The notes below the pieces were generated by a model, which was given only the letters and a program-made list of their open reading frames with translations, was not told where the DNA came from and ran no database searches. This document shows, piece after piece, positions 20,312 through 27,074 of a DNA stretch of 64,000 nucleotides; the stretch's first letter is position 1, and each line of letters opens with the position of its first letter. The stretch is taken from positions 1-64,000 of the forward strand of contig NZ_JADEXU010000008.1 in the NCBI RefSeq assembly GCF_015206895.1. Direction: 5' to 3'. Origin of the DNA: Nostoc sp. LEGE 12450. GTDB taxonomy: Bacteria; Cyanobacteriota; Cyanobacteriia; Cyanobacteriales; Nostocaceae. The translations under genes and the position numbers were made by a program.

Positions 20312-20464
20312 ATATAGCGGTTTTTGCTTGGGTGCAGTACAGTTTTTACCTCTCTCCAAACCTCTCTCCTAAAAGGAGAGAGGCTTTGAATCTTACTCCC
20401 CTTCCCTTGAAGGGAAGGGGCTGGGGGTTAGGTCTGTATTCCATGCAATTGGGAACCGCTATAT
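20312..20464. repeat. MITE-like element with internal hairpins
   Basis: Perfect 11-base terminal inverted repeats, ATATAGCGGTT (20312-20322) and AACCGCTATAT (20454-20464), bound a 153-base unit with no coding capacity. Inside are two strong hairpins: CCTCTCTCCT with AGGAGAGAGG (20361-20383) and CCCCTTCCCT with AGGGAAGGGG (20398-20420). The subterminal CAGTACAG and CTGTATTCC segments also partly mirror each other. The layout is that of a non-autonomous element moved by a transposase elsewhere in the genome. The hairpins may also act as terminators. Confidence 0.8.
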
Positions 20465-20590
20465 AATCGACGTAACCCTTATTTTCAGTTTTTTTAAAGT
20501 TTATATTTTACTTCTTGTGGGTGCAGAGAGTTTATGAGAGTTTTGAACAGCAAGCACTACCCAGCCAAGAGAAAATAAGGAAAATATATT

Positions 20591-20686
20591 ATGGTATATG
20601 CACAATCTGTAGTTTTAATAGCATTAGTATCTCTGTATTCGTTAAGCACGTACAATTTAGGTCGGTTATTACCCACATTAGTCTGA
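20591..20686 (+). CDS. possible 31-residue single-span membrane peptide
   Basis: ATG at 20591 follows AAGGA (20577-20581) with a 9-base spacer. The frame encodes 31 residues with one hydrophobic stretch (SVVLIALVSLYSL) and a short polar end, then TGA. Small one-helix proteins are common in cyanobacterial photosynthetic complexes, but this one matches none that I know (PsaM, PetL, PetN and PsbX were considered). It may be chance. Confidence 0.2.
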   Translation: MVYAQSVVLIALVSLYSLSTYNLGRLLPTLV

Positions 20687-20709
20687 TTGTTATTAGTCAG
20701 AATGAAGTG

Positions 20710-20725
20710 GTGCAGTATATTGCAC
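20710..20725. promoter_or_regulatory. short dyad upstream of the small coiled-coil gene
   Basis: GTGCA and TGCAC flank a 6-base AT-rich spacer, ending about 30 bases before the ATG of the next gene. The symmetry and position suit an operator for a dimeric regulator, but nothing identifies one. Confidence 0.25.
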
Positions 20726-20755
20726 TCTTACTAAAGCTAAATACAGAGGTAAACT

Positions 20756-20938
20756 ATGTTTCCTTTTTGGGGTAATCCTTGCTATGGAAGCGAACCCATT
20801 TCGCACAAAGCTAGCTTAGAACGGAAATTAAAATTCTTGATTTGGATGCGAGATGATTTAGAGTCTAAACTGGCTGGCATTAATGCTTCTATTGATACTA
20901 TTCGGCAGCAAATAGAACGCTCAGACTCAGCTAATTAA
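20756..20938 (+). CDS. small conserved-looking coiled-coil protein of unknown function
   Basis: A 60-residue protein starting MFPFWGNPCYG, followed by one amphipathic helix from about residue 17 to 56 with heptad-like spacing of Leu, Ile and Met and many charged residues. The ribosome site GAGG (20746-20749) lies 6 bases before the ATG, which strongly supports this start. No transmembrane segment or enzyme motif is present. The Phe/Trp/Gly-rich head followed by a helix suggests a small structural or protein-binding factor. I do not recognise the family and infer a real gene from the ribosome site and composition. Confidence 0.6.
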   Translation: MFPFWGNPCYGSEPISHKASLERKLKFLIWMRDDLESKLAGINASIDTIRQQIERSDSAN

Positions 20939-21281
20939 ACTTCGTCTATCTTGAGAACCGTAGTTTTGTAGGTTGGGTGTAGCGATCGCGTAACCAACAT
21001 AAAGAAGGTGGTAATGTTGGGTTGCGTTTCACTCCACCCAACCTACATAAATATATCTTTTTACAAAAAACCTCAAAAATAAAGCGATCGCTAGAATGCC
21101 CTATCTCTTCACGGCAATAGATGTATAATTACAAATCCTGAAACGTAGATAATTATTTCTCCCCTTTCCCTACCTCTCATAGCCATGAGGGGGCTTGCAC
21201 AAGTGTGATAATTGGTGAAAAAATTGATCCGCGAGAGCCTAATCAGGTATTCTCGTTTGCAAGGGACGCACGAGGAAATCA
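20939..21281. other. intergenic region before purD
   Basis: This 343-base gap contains a long inverted-repeat element (20967-21047), a second HIP1-like site in the AAAGCGATCGC segment near 21083, and the purD ribosome site GAGG (21272-21275) 6 bases before its GTG. A weak hairpin (CCTCTCATAG with CTATGAGG-type pairing near 21172) is also present. No gene was seen. Confidence 0.55.
20967..21047. repeat. palindromic repeat element containing a HIP1 site
   Basis: Perfect 13-base arms TGTAGGTTGGGTG (20967-20979) and CACCCAACCTACA (21035-21047) enclose an inner inverted pair (CCAACAT with ATGTTGG) and a GCGATCGC octamer. This 81-base unit resembles the GTAGGTTGGGT repeats common in cyanobacterial intergenic DNA. 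It probably spread as a small non-autonomous element and may fold into one long hairpin in RNA. Confidence 0.8.
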
Positions 21282-22565
21282 GTGAAAGTTTTAGTTGTAG
21301 GTAATGGAGGACGCGAACACGCTCTGGCATGGAAACTGTTGCAATCTAAGCAAATTGAGCAAGTTGTCTGTGTACCAGGGAATGGGGGAACAGCAAGTAT
21401 GGAACGTTGCCAGAACTTGCCCCTAGGAGTAGATGATTTTGAAGGCATCAGCCGATATGCTCTAGAACATGGGATAAATCTAGTAGTAGTAGGGCCAGAA
21501 GTACCTCTATCTAAGGGAATCACAGATTACCTTCAAGATAAAGGATTGATGGTATTTGGCCCAGTCAGAGCGGGAGCGCAAATTGAAGCGAGTAAAGCTT
21601 GGGCAAAAGCCCTGATGCAAGAAGCAGGGATTCCGACGGCGCGAGCTGCGGTATTTACGGAGACAGGAGCAGCAAAATCTTATGTCAAGTCTCAGGGAGC
21701 GCCAATTGTCGTTAAAGCTGATGGCTTGGCAGCTGGTAAGGGTGTGATAGTAGCTGAAACAGTTGCACAGGCAGAAAGTGCTATTGATGCGATTTTTCAG
21801 GGACAATTTGGTAGTGCTGGTGAATTTGTCGTCATTGAAGAATGTTTAATTGGGCAAGAGGTATCAGTTTTAGCATTAACGGATGGGTTAACGATTCGTC
21901 CCTTGCTACCCGCTCAAGACCATAAACGGATTGGTGAGGGCGATACAGGCGAGAATACTGGTGGTATGGGAGCATATAGCCCAGCACCCATTGCGACACC
22001 AGAGTTGATGGCACGGATTCAAACAGAAGTCTTAGAAAGAGCGATCGCAACCTTACGAGCTAAAGGCATTGATTACCGGGGTGTGCTGTATGCTGGCTTA
22101 ATGATTGCACCCGATGGCGACTTGAAGGTTTTGGAATTTAACTGTCGCTTTGGCGATCCTGAAACCCAGGTGATTTTGCCATTATTAGAAACACCCCTAG
22201 AAGAATTACTTCTAGCCTGTGTACAGCAGCGATTAAGTGAATTACCGCCCATTGCTTGGAAAAAAGGAGCATCTGCCACTGTCGTTGCCGCTTCAGGTGG
22301 TTATCCCGGAGAATATGAGAAAGGTAAGGTTATTACTGGTATTGGCGATGCAGAGGTAACAGGAGCAACTGTATTTCATGCAGGTACAAAATTAAACCAG
22401 CAACAAGAAGTTGTGACAGATGGGGGCCGAGTATTAAATGTGACTGGAATCGGAGAAAATTTTGAGCAAGCGATCGCCCAAGCCTACGCAGGGGTCAAAT
22501 ATATTCAGTTTGAGGGCATATATTACCGAAGAGATATCGGTCATAAAGTAGTGAGTGCAAAGTAG
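21282..22565 (+). CDS. purD: phosphoribosylamine-glycine ligase (GAR synthetase)
   Basis: A 427-residue cytosolic enzyme that joins glycine to 5-phosphoribosylamine with ATP in the second step of de novo purine synthesis. It begins with the family signature VLVVGNGGREHAL. The ATP-grasp domain spans about residues 105-300, with VVKADGLAAGKGV, the HKRIGEGDTGENTGGMGAY loop and EFNCRFGDPETQ for metal and ATP binding. A C-terminal PurD domain runs from about 330. Length and every motif are normal. The start is GTG at 21282, chosen for the GAGG ribosome site and because the fold begins immediately. It is a single gene with no purine neighbours here; a hairpin at 22627-22649 follows. Confidence 0.97.
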   Translation: MKVLVVGNGGREHALAWKLLQSKQIEQVVCVPGNGGTASMERCQNLPLGVDDFEGISRYALEHGINLVVVGPEVPLSKGITDYLQDKGLMVFGPVRAGAQIEASKAWAKALMQEAGIPTARAAVFTETGAAKSYVKSQGAPIVVKADGLAAGKGVIVAETVAQAESAIDAIFQGQFGSAGEFVVIEECLIGQEVSVLALTDGLTIRPLLPAQDHKRIGEGDTGENTGGMGAYSPAPIATPELMARIQTEVLERAIATLRAKGIDYRGVLYAGLMIAPDGDLKVLEFNCRFGDPETQVILPLLETPLEELLLACVQQRLSELPPIAWKKGASATVVAASGGYPGEYEKGKVITGIGDAEVTGATVFHAGTKLNQQQEVVTDGGRVLNVTGIGENFEQAIAQAYAGVKYIQFEGIYYRRDIGHKVVSAK

Positions 22566-22626
22566 GGAAACGAACCCTATAAGCGATCGCATTAAAAGCT
22601 CTCAATGAGTGTAAAAACACGCCTGC

Positions 22627-22649
22627 CCAGGCGAATGGAATTCGCCTGG
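22627..22649 (+). terminator. hairpin downstream of purD
   Basis: CCAGGCGAAT and ATTCGCCTGG form a perfect 10-bp stem with a GGA loop. No T-run follows (TATATTTGC), so it is either a weak terminator or a dispersed palindrome. Confidence 0.45.
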
Positions 22650-22694
22650 TATATTTGCAAAGGTGAGATGCTCCCGATCGCATTTAACTATATT

Positions 22695-22769
22695 AGGACT
22701 TACACAAAGCTAGATGCTGTAGGAGCAATTCATGAATTACCCCTATTGGCTATTATTTGCGTAAGTCCT
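22695..22769. repeat. 75-base MITE-like element, AGGACTTAC ends
   Basis: Terminal inverted repeats AGGACTTACACAAA (22695-22708) and TTTGCGTAAGTCCT (22756-22769) match over 14 bases with one mismatch. The centre (about 22720-22746) is itself a palindrome around GCAATTCATGAATT. A nested inverted repeat of this kind with no coding content fits a non-autonomous transposon remnant. The damaged element at 19784-19874 appears to share these ends. Confidence 0.8.
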
Positions 22770-23097
22770 GATCTACTAAGCGATATTCCTTAATTGATCA
22801 GCATTTCAGCTTTTTTTAGTGCCATTCGTCACTCTTAAAGAGATATTTTTCACCGTGTTATATCGTAGTTATTTCAGAAATCAAATATGATTCCTAGATA
22901 CTGCGATTCTATAAATCGAATCCGACCTATATCTTGTGACTTTTGCAACTTCTCCTGCTGTGTATCTCTTCGCTAACAGCCAGATTATTTTAAGCCTTTA
23001 CTGTACAGCTTAAATACTGATTAACTCAGTTTTAATCTGCATCTTCTCTGTATCTTCACATAATTAGGTTAATTTTAAATTTTTAAATAAGCCCTCT

Positions 23098-23119
23098 AAG
23101 CTAGTCAGAGACTAGTTTT
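23098..23119 (+). terminator. terminator-like hairpin
   Basis: AAGCTAGTC and GACTAGTTT pair over 9 bp (one G-T pair) around an AGA loop and end in TTTT. It stands 90 bases before the secreted-protein gene and far from purD, so it could be an attenuator or the end of an unseen transcript. Confidence 0.35.
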
Positions 23120-23155
23120 GAACTTTTCGGAGACATTGAGTAAGAGAAATTACCC

Positions 23156-23184
23156 TTGACTCATTAAGGAACAAACCAGATTAT
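23156..23184 (+). promoter_or_regulatory. candidate sigma70-type promoter
   Basis: TTGACT (23156-23161) and GATTAT (23179-23184) are separated by 17 bases, and AAGGAG (23201-23206) then precedes the ATG at 23212 by 5 bases. The -35 matches five of six consensus bases and the -10 four of six. Confidence 0.4.
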
Positions 23185-23211
23185 TGCTACTGTAAGGTGT
23201 AAGGAGACTTA

Positions 23212-24852
23212 ATGAAAAAACTTCATCTACGCTCAATGCGCTCGACCATTTCTTCAGCGCTTAGCTTTGCAATGACTTTGAGTATGGTCGTTAACACGCC
23301 ACTATATGCTCAAACCCTCAATTCACAATCGACTCCGTTAGATCACCTTAAGGCCGCACCTCGACCTGTATTTAAAAAAGGCAATACTCTGTTACCTTTG
23401 GGTCAAGCTCATTGTGGACTATCGAAAGATACTTACATAGAATTAGCTAACTATTGGGGCTATGGCCTACCAATACAGAAAGATAATTTGGCACAAGTCG
23501 CCCAAGCTAATCCTGGCCGCTACCATTTGATCGCATCCGTAGGAGAAGTGTATAGGTTTTATGACAACTATGATGGACGCCACCCTGAGCTACCGAAGCT
23601 CCCGCTGAGCACATGGTTACGTAACGCAAATGGAAACATCATTCTCAACGGTGGCCGACCGATAGTAAGTCCAGCTGCACCAGATCAGGCATTTCAACTC
23701 ATCGGCGACTACTACGGAAAATCTATCAGACAATTAGAGATTACTGCTGGCCAACCTATCAAGCTTGTACAGAACCAAGGAGAATCTGGCTTGTGGGTTC
23801 CCCTGGACAACGATCCTGCACAGTTATACGGACAAGACCCTCAAGTAAAAGCTGACTTCACTAACTCTGGTCTGAATGACTGGTTCGCCTATATATCTCG
23901 CAACAAAGCACGACAGGAAGGAGCACTCAAAGAAAAGTTATTTAGTAACTTGCAGTCTCGACCTGTATACTCTTGGTACCAGGAACAATACGGTACTGAG
24001 CGGGGACGTTGGGCTGGATGGTCTTGGTATATGTTTAAATACGAAAATTTCCTGAATTCTCTTCAAAAGACAATTGTGTCTGATTATACATCTCCAGAGA
24101 TGTATTACAACTTTCACAACTCTGGCTGGACAGGTATAGAGTACAATAGCGCCGTACCGTGGGACGCATTGACACAAGCGTTGAATAATATTTCTGGGGC
24201 AATTAGTCTCGGACAGAAGTTTACTTATCCTTGGGTAAGCATGGGTTGGGAAGATCCAGGTCAACCAATCTCCAGCCCAGATACCTTTATGGGGATGATG
24301 AAGACTTACTACACCGCAGGAGCCATCGGGTCTGTGGGTGGGTATTTCGTATGCGGTGGACCATTGTGGGAAGCACTCAACTACAACAAGCCGATTGGTG
24401 TCACAACTCCCACACTAATTAAGCAGTTAACAATCCAAGGTCAGGCTCATGCGTTGTTCTCACATTTAGAAGAGTACTTACGTAAGGGCGATCTTTTGCC
24501 AGGACCAAATCTGCATCCCTATCAAAGTTGGACTAAGGTATTGCCAGCAATGGAGTTTCCTGCTGAGGGTCAGACACAGCAAGTACAAAGTAGATGGGGT
24601 CTTATTACCATACCGACTGTTCGTGTACTGGCACGCAAAATTAGCGGCGAAGACCGTTGGCTAGTTACTGCTTGGGCAAATGTGGGTAGCGATCGCGATG
24701 TGAGGGTGAAAATTGATAACAAACTAGGAACTCTGACTTTACGAGCTAGGAAGGCGGGGTCTGTGTATGTCGTCAAACTTGTAAATGGTCTCGTCCAACA
24801 GAGTCTGATAGATTCTGATGCCATGAACCCGACTAAGTTCTTGTCTCCATAA
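23212..24852 (+). CDS. secreted protein of unknown family, possibly a glycoside-hydrolase-like enzyme
   Basis: A 546-residue protein with a clear Sec signal peptide: basic start MKKLHLRSMR, hydrophobic core at about residues 14-28, predicted cut after PLYA (A33). The mature part is rich in Trp, Tyr and Gly in clusters (YSWYQEQYG, GRWAGWSWYMFKYEN, YNFHNSGWTGIEYN, YPWVSMGWEDPGQP), as in carbohydrate-active barrels. It ends in a beta-rich segment from about residue 440 (EDRWLVTAWANVG, then alternating hydrophobics) like the C-terminal sheet domain of many glycoside hydrolases. No catalytic signature that I know is present, so this is only a fold-level guess. The strong AAGGAG ribosome site fixes the start. 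It stands alone next to the polysaccharide locus and may act on surface glycans. Confidence 0.75.
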   Translation: MKKLHLRSMRSTISSALSFAMTLSMVVNTPLYAQTLNSQSTPLDHLKAAPRPVFKKGNTLLPLGQAHCGLSKDTYIELANYWGYGLPIQKDNLAQVAQANPGRYHLIASVGEVYRFYDNYDGRHPELPKLPLSTWLRNANGNIILNGGRPIVSPAAPDQAFQLIGDYYGKSIRQLEITAGQPIKLVQNQGESGLWVPLDNDPAQLYGQDPQVKADFTNSGLNDWFAYISRNKARQEGALKEKLFSNLQSRPVYSWYQEQYGTERGRWAGWSWYMFKYENFLNSLQKTIVSDYTSPEMYYNFHNSGWTGIEYNSAVPWDALTQALNNISGAISLGQKFTYPWVSMGWEDPGQPISSPDTFMGMMKTYYTAGAIGSVGGYFVCGGPLWEALNYNKPIGVTTPTLIKQLTIQGQAHALFSHLEEYLRKGDLLPGPNLHPYQSWTKVLPAMEFPAEGQTQQVQSRWGLITIPTVRVLARKISGEDRWLVTAWANVGSDRDVRVKIDNKLGTLTLRARKAGSVYVVKLVNGLVQQSLIDSDAMNPTKFLSP

Positions 24853-24871
24853 TCATCAAAATAGGGAGTAG

Positions 24872-24899
24872 GTACAGATACGATTAATCGTGTCTGTAC
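24872..24899. terminator. palindrome between convergent genes
   Basis: GTACAGATACGATT and AATCGTGTCTGTAC form a 28-base dyad with a single T/G difference, 19 bases after the secreted-protein stop. Similar palindromes are dispersed in cyanobacterial genomes. Here it may serve as a terminator, though it has no T-run. Confidence 0.5.
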
Positions 24900-24997
24900 A
24901 GATGTAGGAAGTAGGGTGTATTTTTTTCATTTTTGGTTGTAGGATTTTTCCGTGATTAGCTGTCTTGAACCTACCCCCTTAACTACTTGAGTCTTAG

Positions 24998-25031
24998 CCC
25001 CATTGCATTACGAGTACACAATGCAGTGGGG
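24998..25031. terminator. hairpin at the 3' side of the minus-strand locus
   Basis: CCCCATTGCATT and AATGCAGTGGGG pair over 12 bases with one G-T-type mismatch and a 10-base loop, 29 bases beyond the end of the acetyltransferase gene. The position suits transcription termination of the long minus-strand polysaccharide locus. Confidence 0.5.
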
Positions 25032-25059
25032 TAGGATATCAATCCACAACACTCTCTAC

Positions 25060-25599
25060 CTACAATTTCCGCTGTTTTATGGCTTGAGCTGGATTACCCG
25101 CATAAATTGTCATCGCCTCTAAAGAACTAGTAGTTACTCCCCCTAAGGTAAGTACTGCTCCGCGACCAACAGTAACTCCTGGGCCAATTACTGCTTTGGC
25201 TGCAATCCAACTACTCTCTTGAATATAAATAGGTGCAGTAATCAGTTGAAAATCAGGATGGTTCCAATCGTGATTACCAGTACACAGATAAACGCCTTGA
25301 GATAGACATACATGACTTTCAATGGTGACTAGAGCAAGGTTATCAATCCAAGCATCTTCTCCAATCCATACATAATCACTAACTATCAATCGCCAAGGGA
25401 ATTTTATACGAACTCCTGGCTTAATACGCACACCTCGACCAATTTTTGCTCCAAAAGTACGAAGTAGCAAAACTTTTAAGCCTGACATAGGAAGCAAGCG
25501 GCTTTGTACTAAGGGTGAACCTAATAAGTACCACAGAAGTTGCTTCCAATAAGGTGCGCCAGGAATATAATTACTGACTGTGTAGCAATCTAGACGCAT
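25060..25599 (-). CDS. WcaF-like putative colanic-acid-type O-acetyltransferase (left-handed beta helix)
   Basis: About 179 residues from the ATG at 25599. A frame extending 20 residues upstream overlaps the previous gene and reads as non-homologous sequence, so it was trimmed. The protein has hexapeptide repeats (isoleucine-patch type) from about residue 70 to 165, with CTGNHDWNHPDF typical of WcaF/NodL-like acetyltransferases, GRGAVLTLGGV and a closing GNPAQ. It should transfer an acetyl group from acetyl-CoA to a sugar hydroxyl on the polysaccharide or its precursor. It is the last gene of the minus-strand run, just downstream of the DUF218 gene. The acceptor is unknown. Confidence 0.85.
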   Translation of the reverse strand: MRLDCYTVSNYIPGAPYWKQLLWYLLGSPLVQSRLLPMSGLKVLLLRTFGAKIGRGVRIKPGVRIKFPWRLIVSDYVWIGEDAWIDNLALVTIESHVCLSQGVYLCTGNHDWNHPDFQLITAPIYIQESSWIAAKAVIGPGVTVGRGAVLTLGGVTTSSLEAMTIYAGNPAQAIKQRKL

Positions 25600-25610
25600 A
25601 CTAGAGTAAA

Positions 25611-26195
25611 TCAATATACAGACTGAACGCTGGTTCCTGTAAGACCTGTGACAATCCAAAGTAGGGAGCGTCCTAGATCGCGAATAATAAGATAAATACT
25701 TTCTTTTTTTGATTGATCTGGATCTGATAGTACAGAAATTGGCGTAAATGCGATACCTTTGATACCAAGAATCATGGTGGCGATCGCCTTCGCTCTAGGC
25801 ATATGAAAATCTGAGGTAATTAAGTAAATATGTTGTATGCCTTCATGCTCAAACTCAGGAACAATTGTAGTAAAGTTTGTAACCGTATCAACAGCACGAT
25901 AATCTAGGTGAACACGACTGTCTGAAATGCCAGCAGCTTGAAAAATTGGTCGCGCTATTTTAGGGGGAGTACCAGAGGAAACCCAAACTTCCAAAGCAGG
26001 ATACCAACGGGCTATTTCGGCGGCTGTTTGCTCGCGATCTATCCAAGCGCCAAGAGTGAGGATAGCTTGTGGTTCGGGGGTTTGGTAGTGGGCTATAGCC
26101 AAACGCACGGGAACGATCAGCAATAACAAGAGGAAATAACTTACTATTGCTAAAATCAAATATTTTTTGCGTAGCCAATGAAAGCTTTTTATCAT
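25611..26195 (-). CDS. DUF218/YdcF-SanA-like membrane-anchored protein
   Basis: A 194-residue protein with one N-terminal transmembrane helix (about 11-35, LILAIVSYFLLLLLIVPV) and a DUF218 domain. Family landmarks are AILTLGAW near residue 40, VSSGTPP, the VDTVTNF segment and TSDFHMPRAK. Relatives (ElyC, SanA, YdcF) affect envelope integrity or the handling of undecaprenyl-phosphate, the lipid carrier for surface glycans. That fits the setting among glycosyltransferases, but the biochemical activity of the family is poorly defined. It overlaps the preceding glycosyltransferase gene by 4 bases (ATGA type), indicating translational coupling. Confidence 0.8.
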   Translation of the reverse strand: MIKSFHWLRKKYLILAIVSYFLLLLLIVPVRLAIAHYQTPEPQAILTLGAWIDREQTAAEIARWYPALEVWVSSGTPPKIARPIFQAAGISDSRVHLDYRAVDTVTNFTTIVPEFEHEGIQHIYLITSDFHMPRAKAIATMILGIKGIAFTPISVLSDPDQSKKESIYLIIRDLGRSLLWIVTGLTGTSVQSVY

Positions 26196-26965
26196 GCTTT
26201 TTCTTTTAATTGTTCAGCTTCAATTAAATGAATTGCAAGAAGAATTTCTGCTAATACACGCTCAAATGCATAGTACCAACCGCGCCAGCCATCAAGAATC
26301 CCACCTTTGAAAATCAGACAGTAGAAAAGGATAATGAAAGGAGCAAAAAGTTTTTGTTTGCGGATGCGATCGCCCCAACTTAGTTCGCTCATCGGAGTAT
26401 CCAATAACTTCTTGACTTCAATTATCATGTAGCGATCCTGTGCCCATAACCAACGGCTAAGAGGTTTGCGATCGTCGTGGTAAATATAGCCAGATAACAT
26501 GGCTGATTTCCCTTGAACTTGTAAAAGTTGGGTATGACCATCATCAATGTAAATAGATTTATTGATTCTAAAAAGAACCTGTCGAGGAGGAAGTATTGTA
26601 GCTCTTAGAGGTTTTCCGAAAACGCAATATTTGAATCTGATAAAATAACCATCAATGGGTGAATCTTCAGATAATCCCTTGATTTCGTCAGTCAATTTAT
26701 TGGAAACAATATAATCTGCGTCTAGAGATAGTACCCACTCAGATTTTATCTGAGATAAACCGTAGTTCCATTGTGTAGCGTGAGTATCAAACTTTCTTTG
26801 AAATAAGTTAACTTGAGGATAAAATGCAATGATTTCTAGAGTTTCATCAGAACTATAACTGTCAATAATAACAACTTGATTTGCCCAAGTTAGTTTTTCT
26901 AGCGTTCGCTTAATATTAGGTGCTTCATTGTAGGTGAGAATTAGCGGAGTGATTTTATCTAGCAT
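26192..26965 (-). CDS. family 2 glycosyltransferase (WaaE/KdtX-like)
   Basis: A 257-residue GT-A-fold enzyme. It opens with PLILTYNEAPNIKRTLE and shows IIDSYSSDET, the HATQWNYGL stretch of WaaE-like members, and LDADY (D82 and D84) as the metal and nucleotide-sugar binding site. The C-terminal part has amphipathic helices that would sit at the membrane surface. Relatives add glucose or a similar hexose to LPS core or capsule oligosaccharides. Donor and acceptor are not predictable. It belongs to the continuous minus-strand locus and is coupled to the DUF218 gene. Confidence 0.9.
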   Translation of the reverse strand: MLDKITPLILTYNEAPNIKRTLEKLTWANQVVIIDSYSSDETLEIIAFYPQVNLFQRKFDTHATQWNYGLSQIKSEWVLSLDADYIVSNKLTDEIKGLSEDSPIDGYFIRFKYCVFGKPLRATILPPRQVLFRINKSIYIDDGHTQLLQVQGKSAMLSGYIYHDDRKPLSRWLWAQDRYMIIEVKKLLDTPMSELSWGDRIRKQKLFAPFIILFYCLIFKGGILDGWRGWYYAFERVLAEILLAIHLIEAEQLKEKA

Positions 26966-27074
26966 AACTATAAATACATAAAAACTTTTCTAAAACTTAA
27001 ATTATTGATTTCTAGAAATTTGGAGCCAATAATTAACTTATGTAGGTTTGTAAATATAAATAGGTCAAGATTTT

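Larger units (their letters stand above)
20276..20755. other. intergenic region with a repeat element and a possible tiny ORF
   Basis: This 480-base stretch lies between the divergent ArsC/Spx-family gene and the small coiled-coil gene. It holds a 153-base inverted-repeat element (20312-20464), a marginal 31-codon frame (20591-20686) and a short dyad (20710-20725). An 86-codon frame from a TTG at 20515 was not accepted. Confidence 0.6.
22566..23211. other. 646-base intergenic region between purD and the secreted protein
   Basis: This region holds a hairpin 61 bases after purD (22627-22649), a MITE-like element (22695-22769), then about 320 AT-rich bases without recognisable features, a terminator-like hairpin (23098-23119) and a candidate promoter for the next gene (23156-23184). 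No gene is supported; short frames overlapping the element look spurious. Confidence 0.6.

Noticed and set aside
20515-20775. 86-codon frame starting from TTG before the small coiled-coil gene
   Set aside because: It has no ribosome site, an odd composition, and overlaps the much better supported ATG gene at 20756.
25600-25659. 20-residue N-terminal extension of the WcaF-like acetyltransferase
   Set aside because: The extension overlaps the DUF218 gene, has no ribosome site and reads unlike the family; the ATG at 25599 starts the conserved part.
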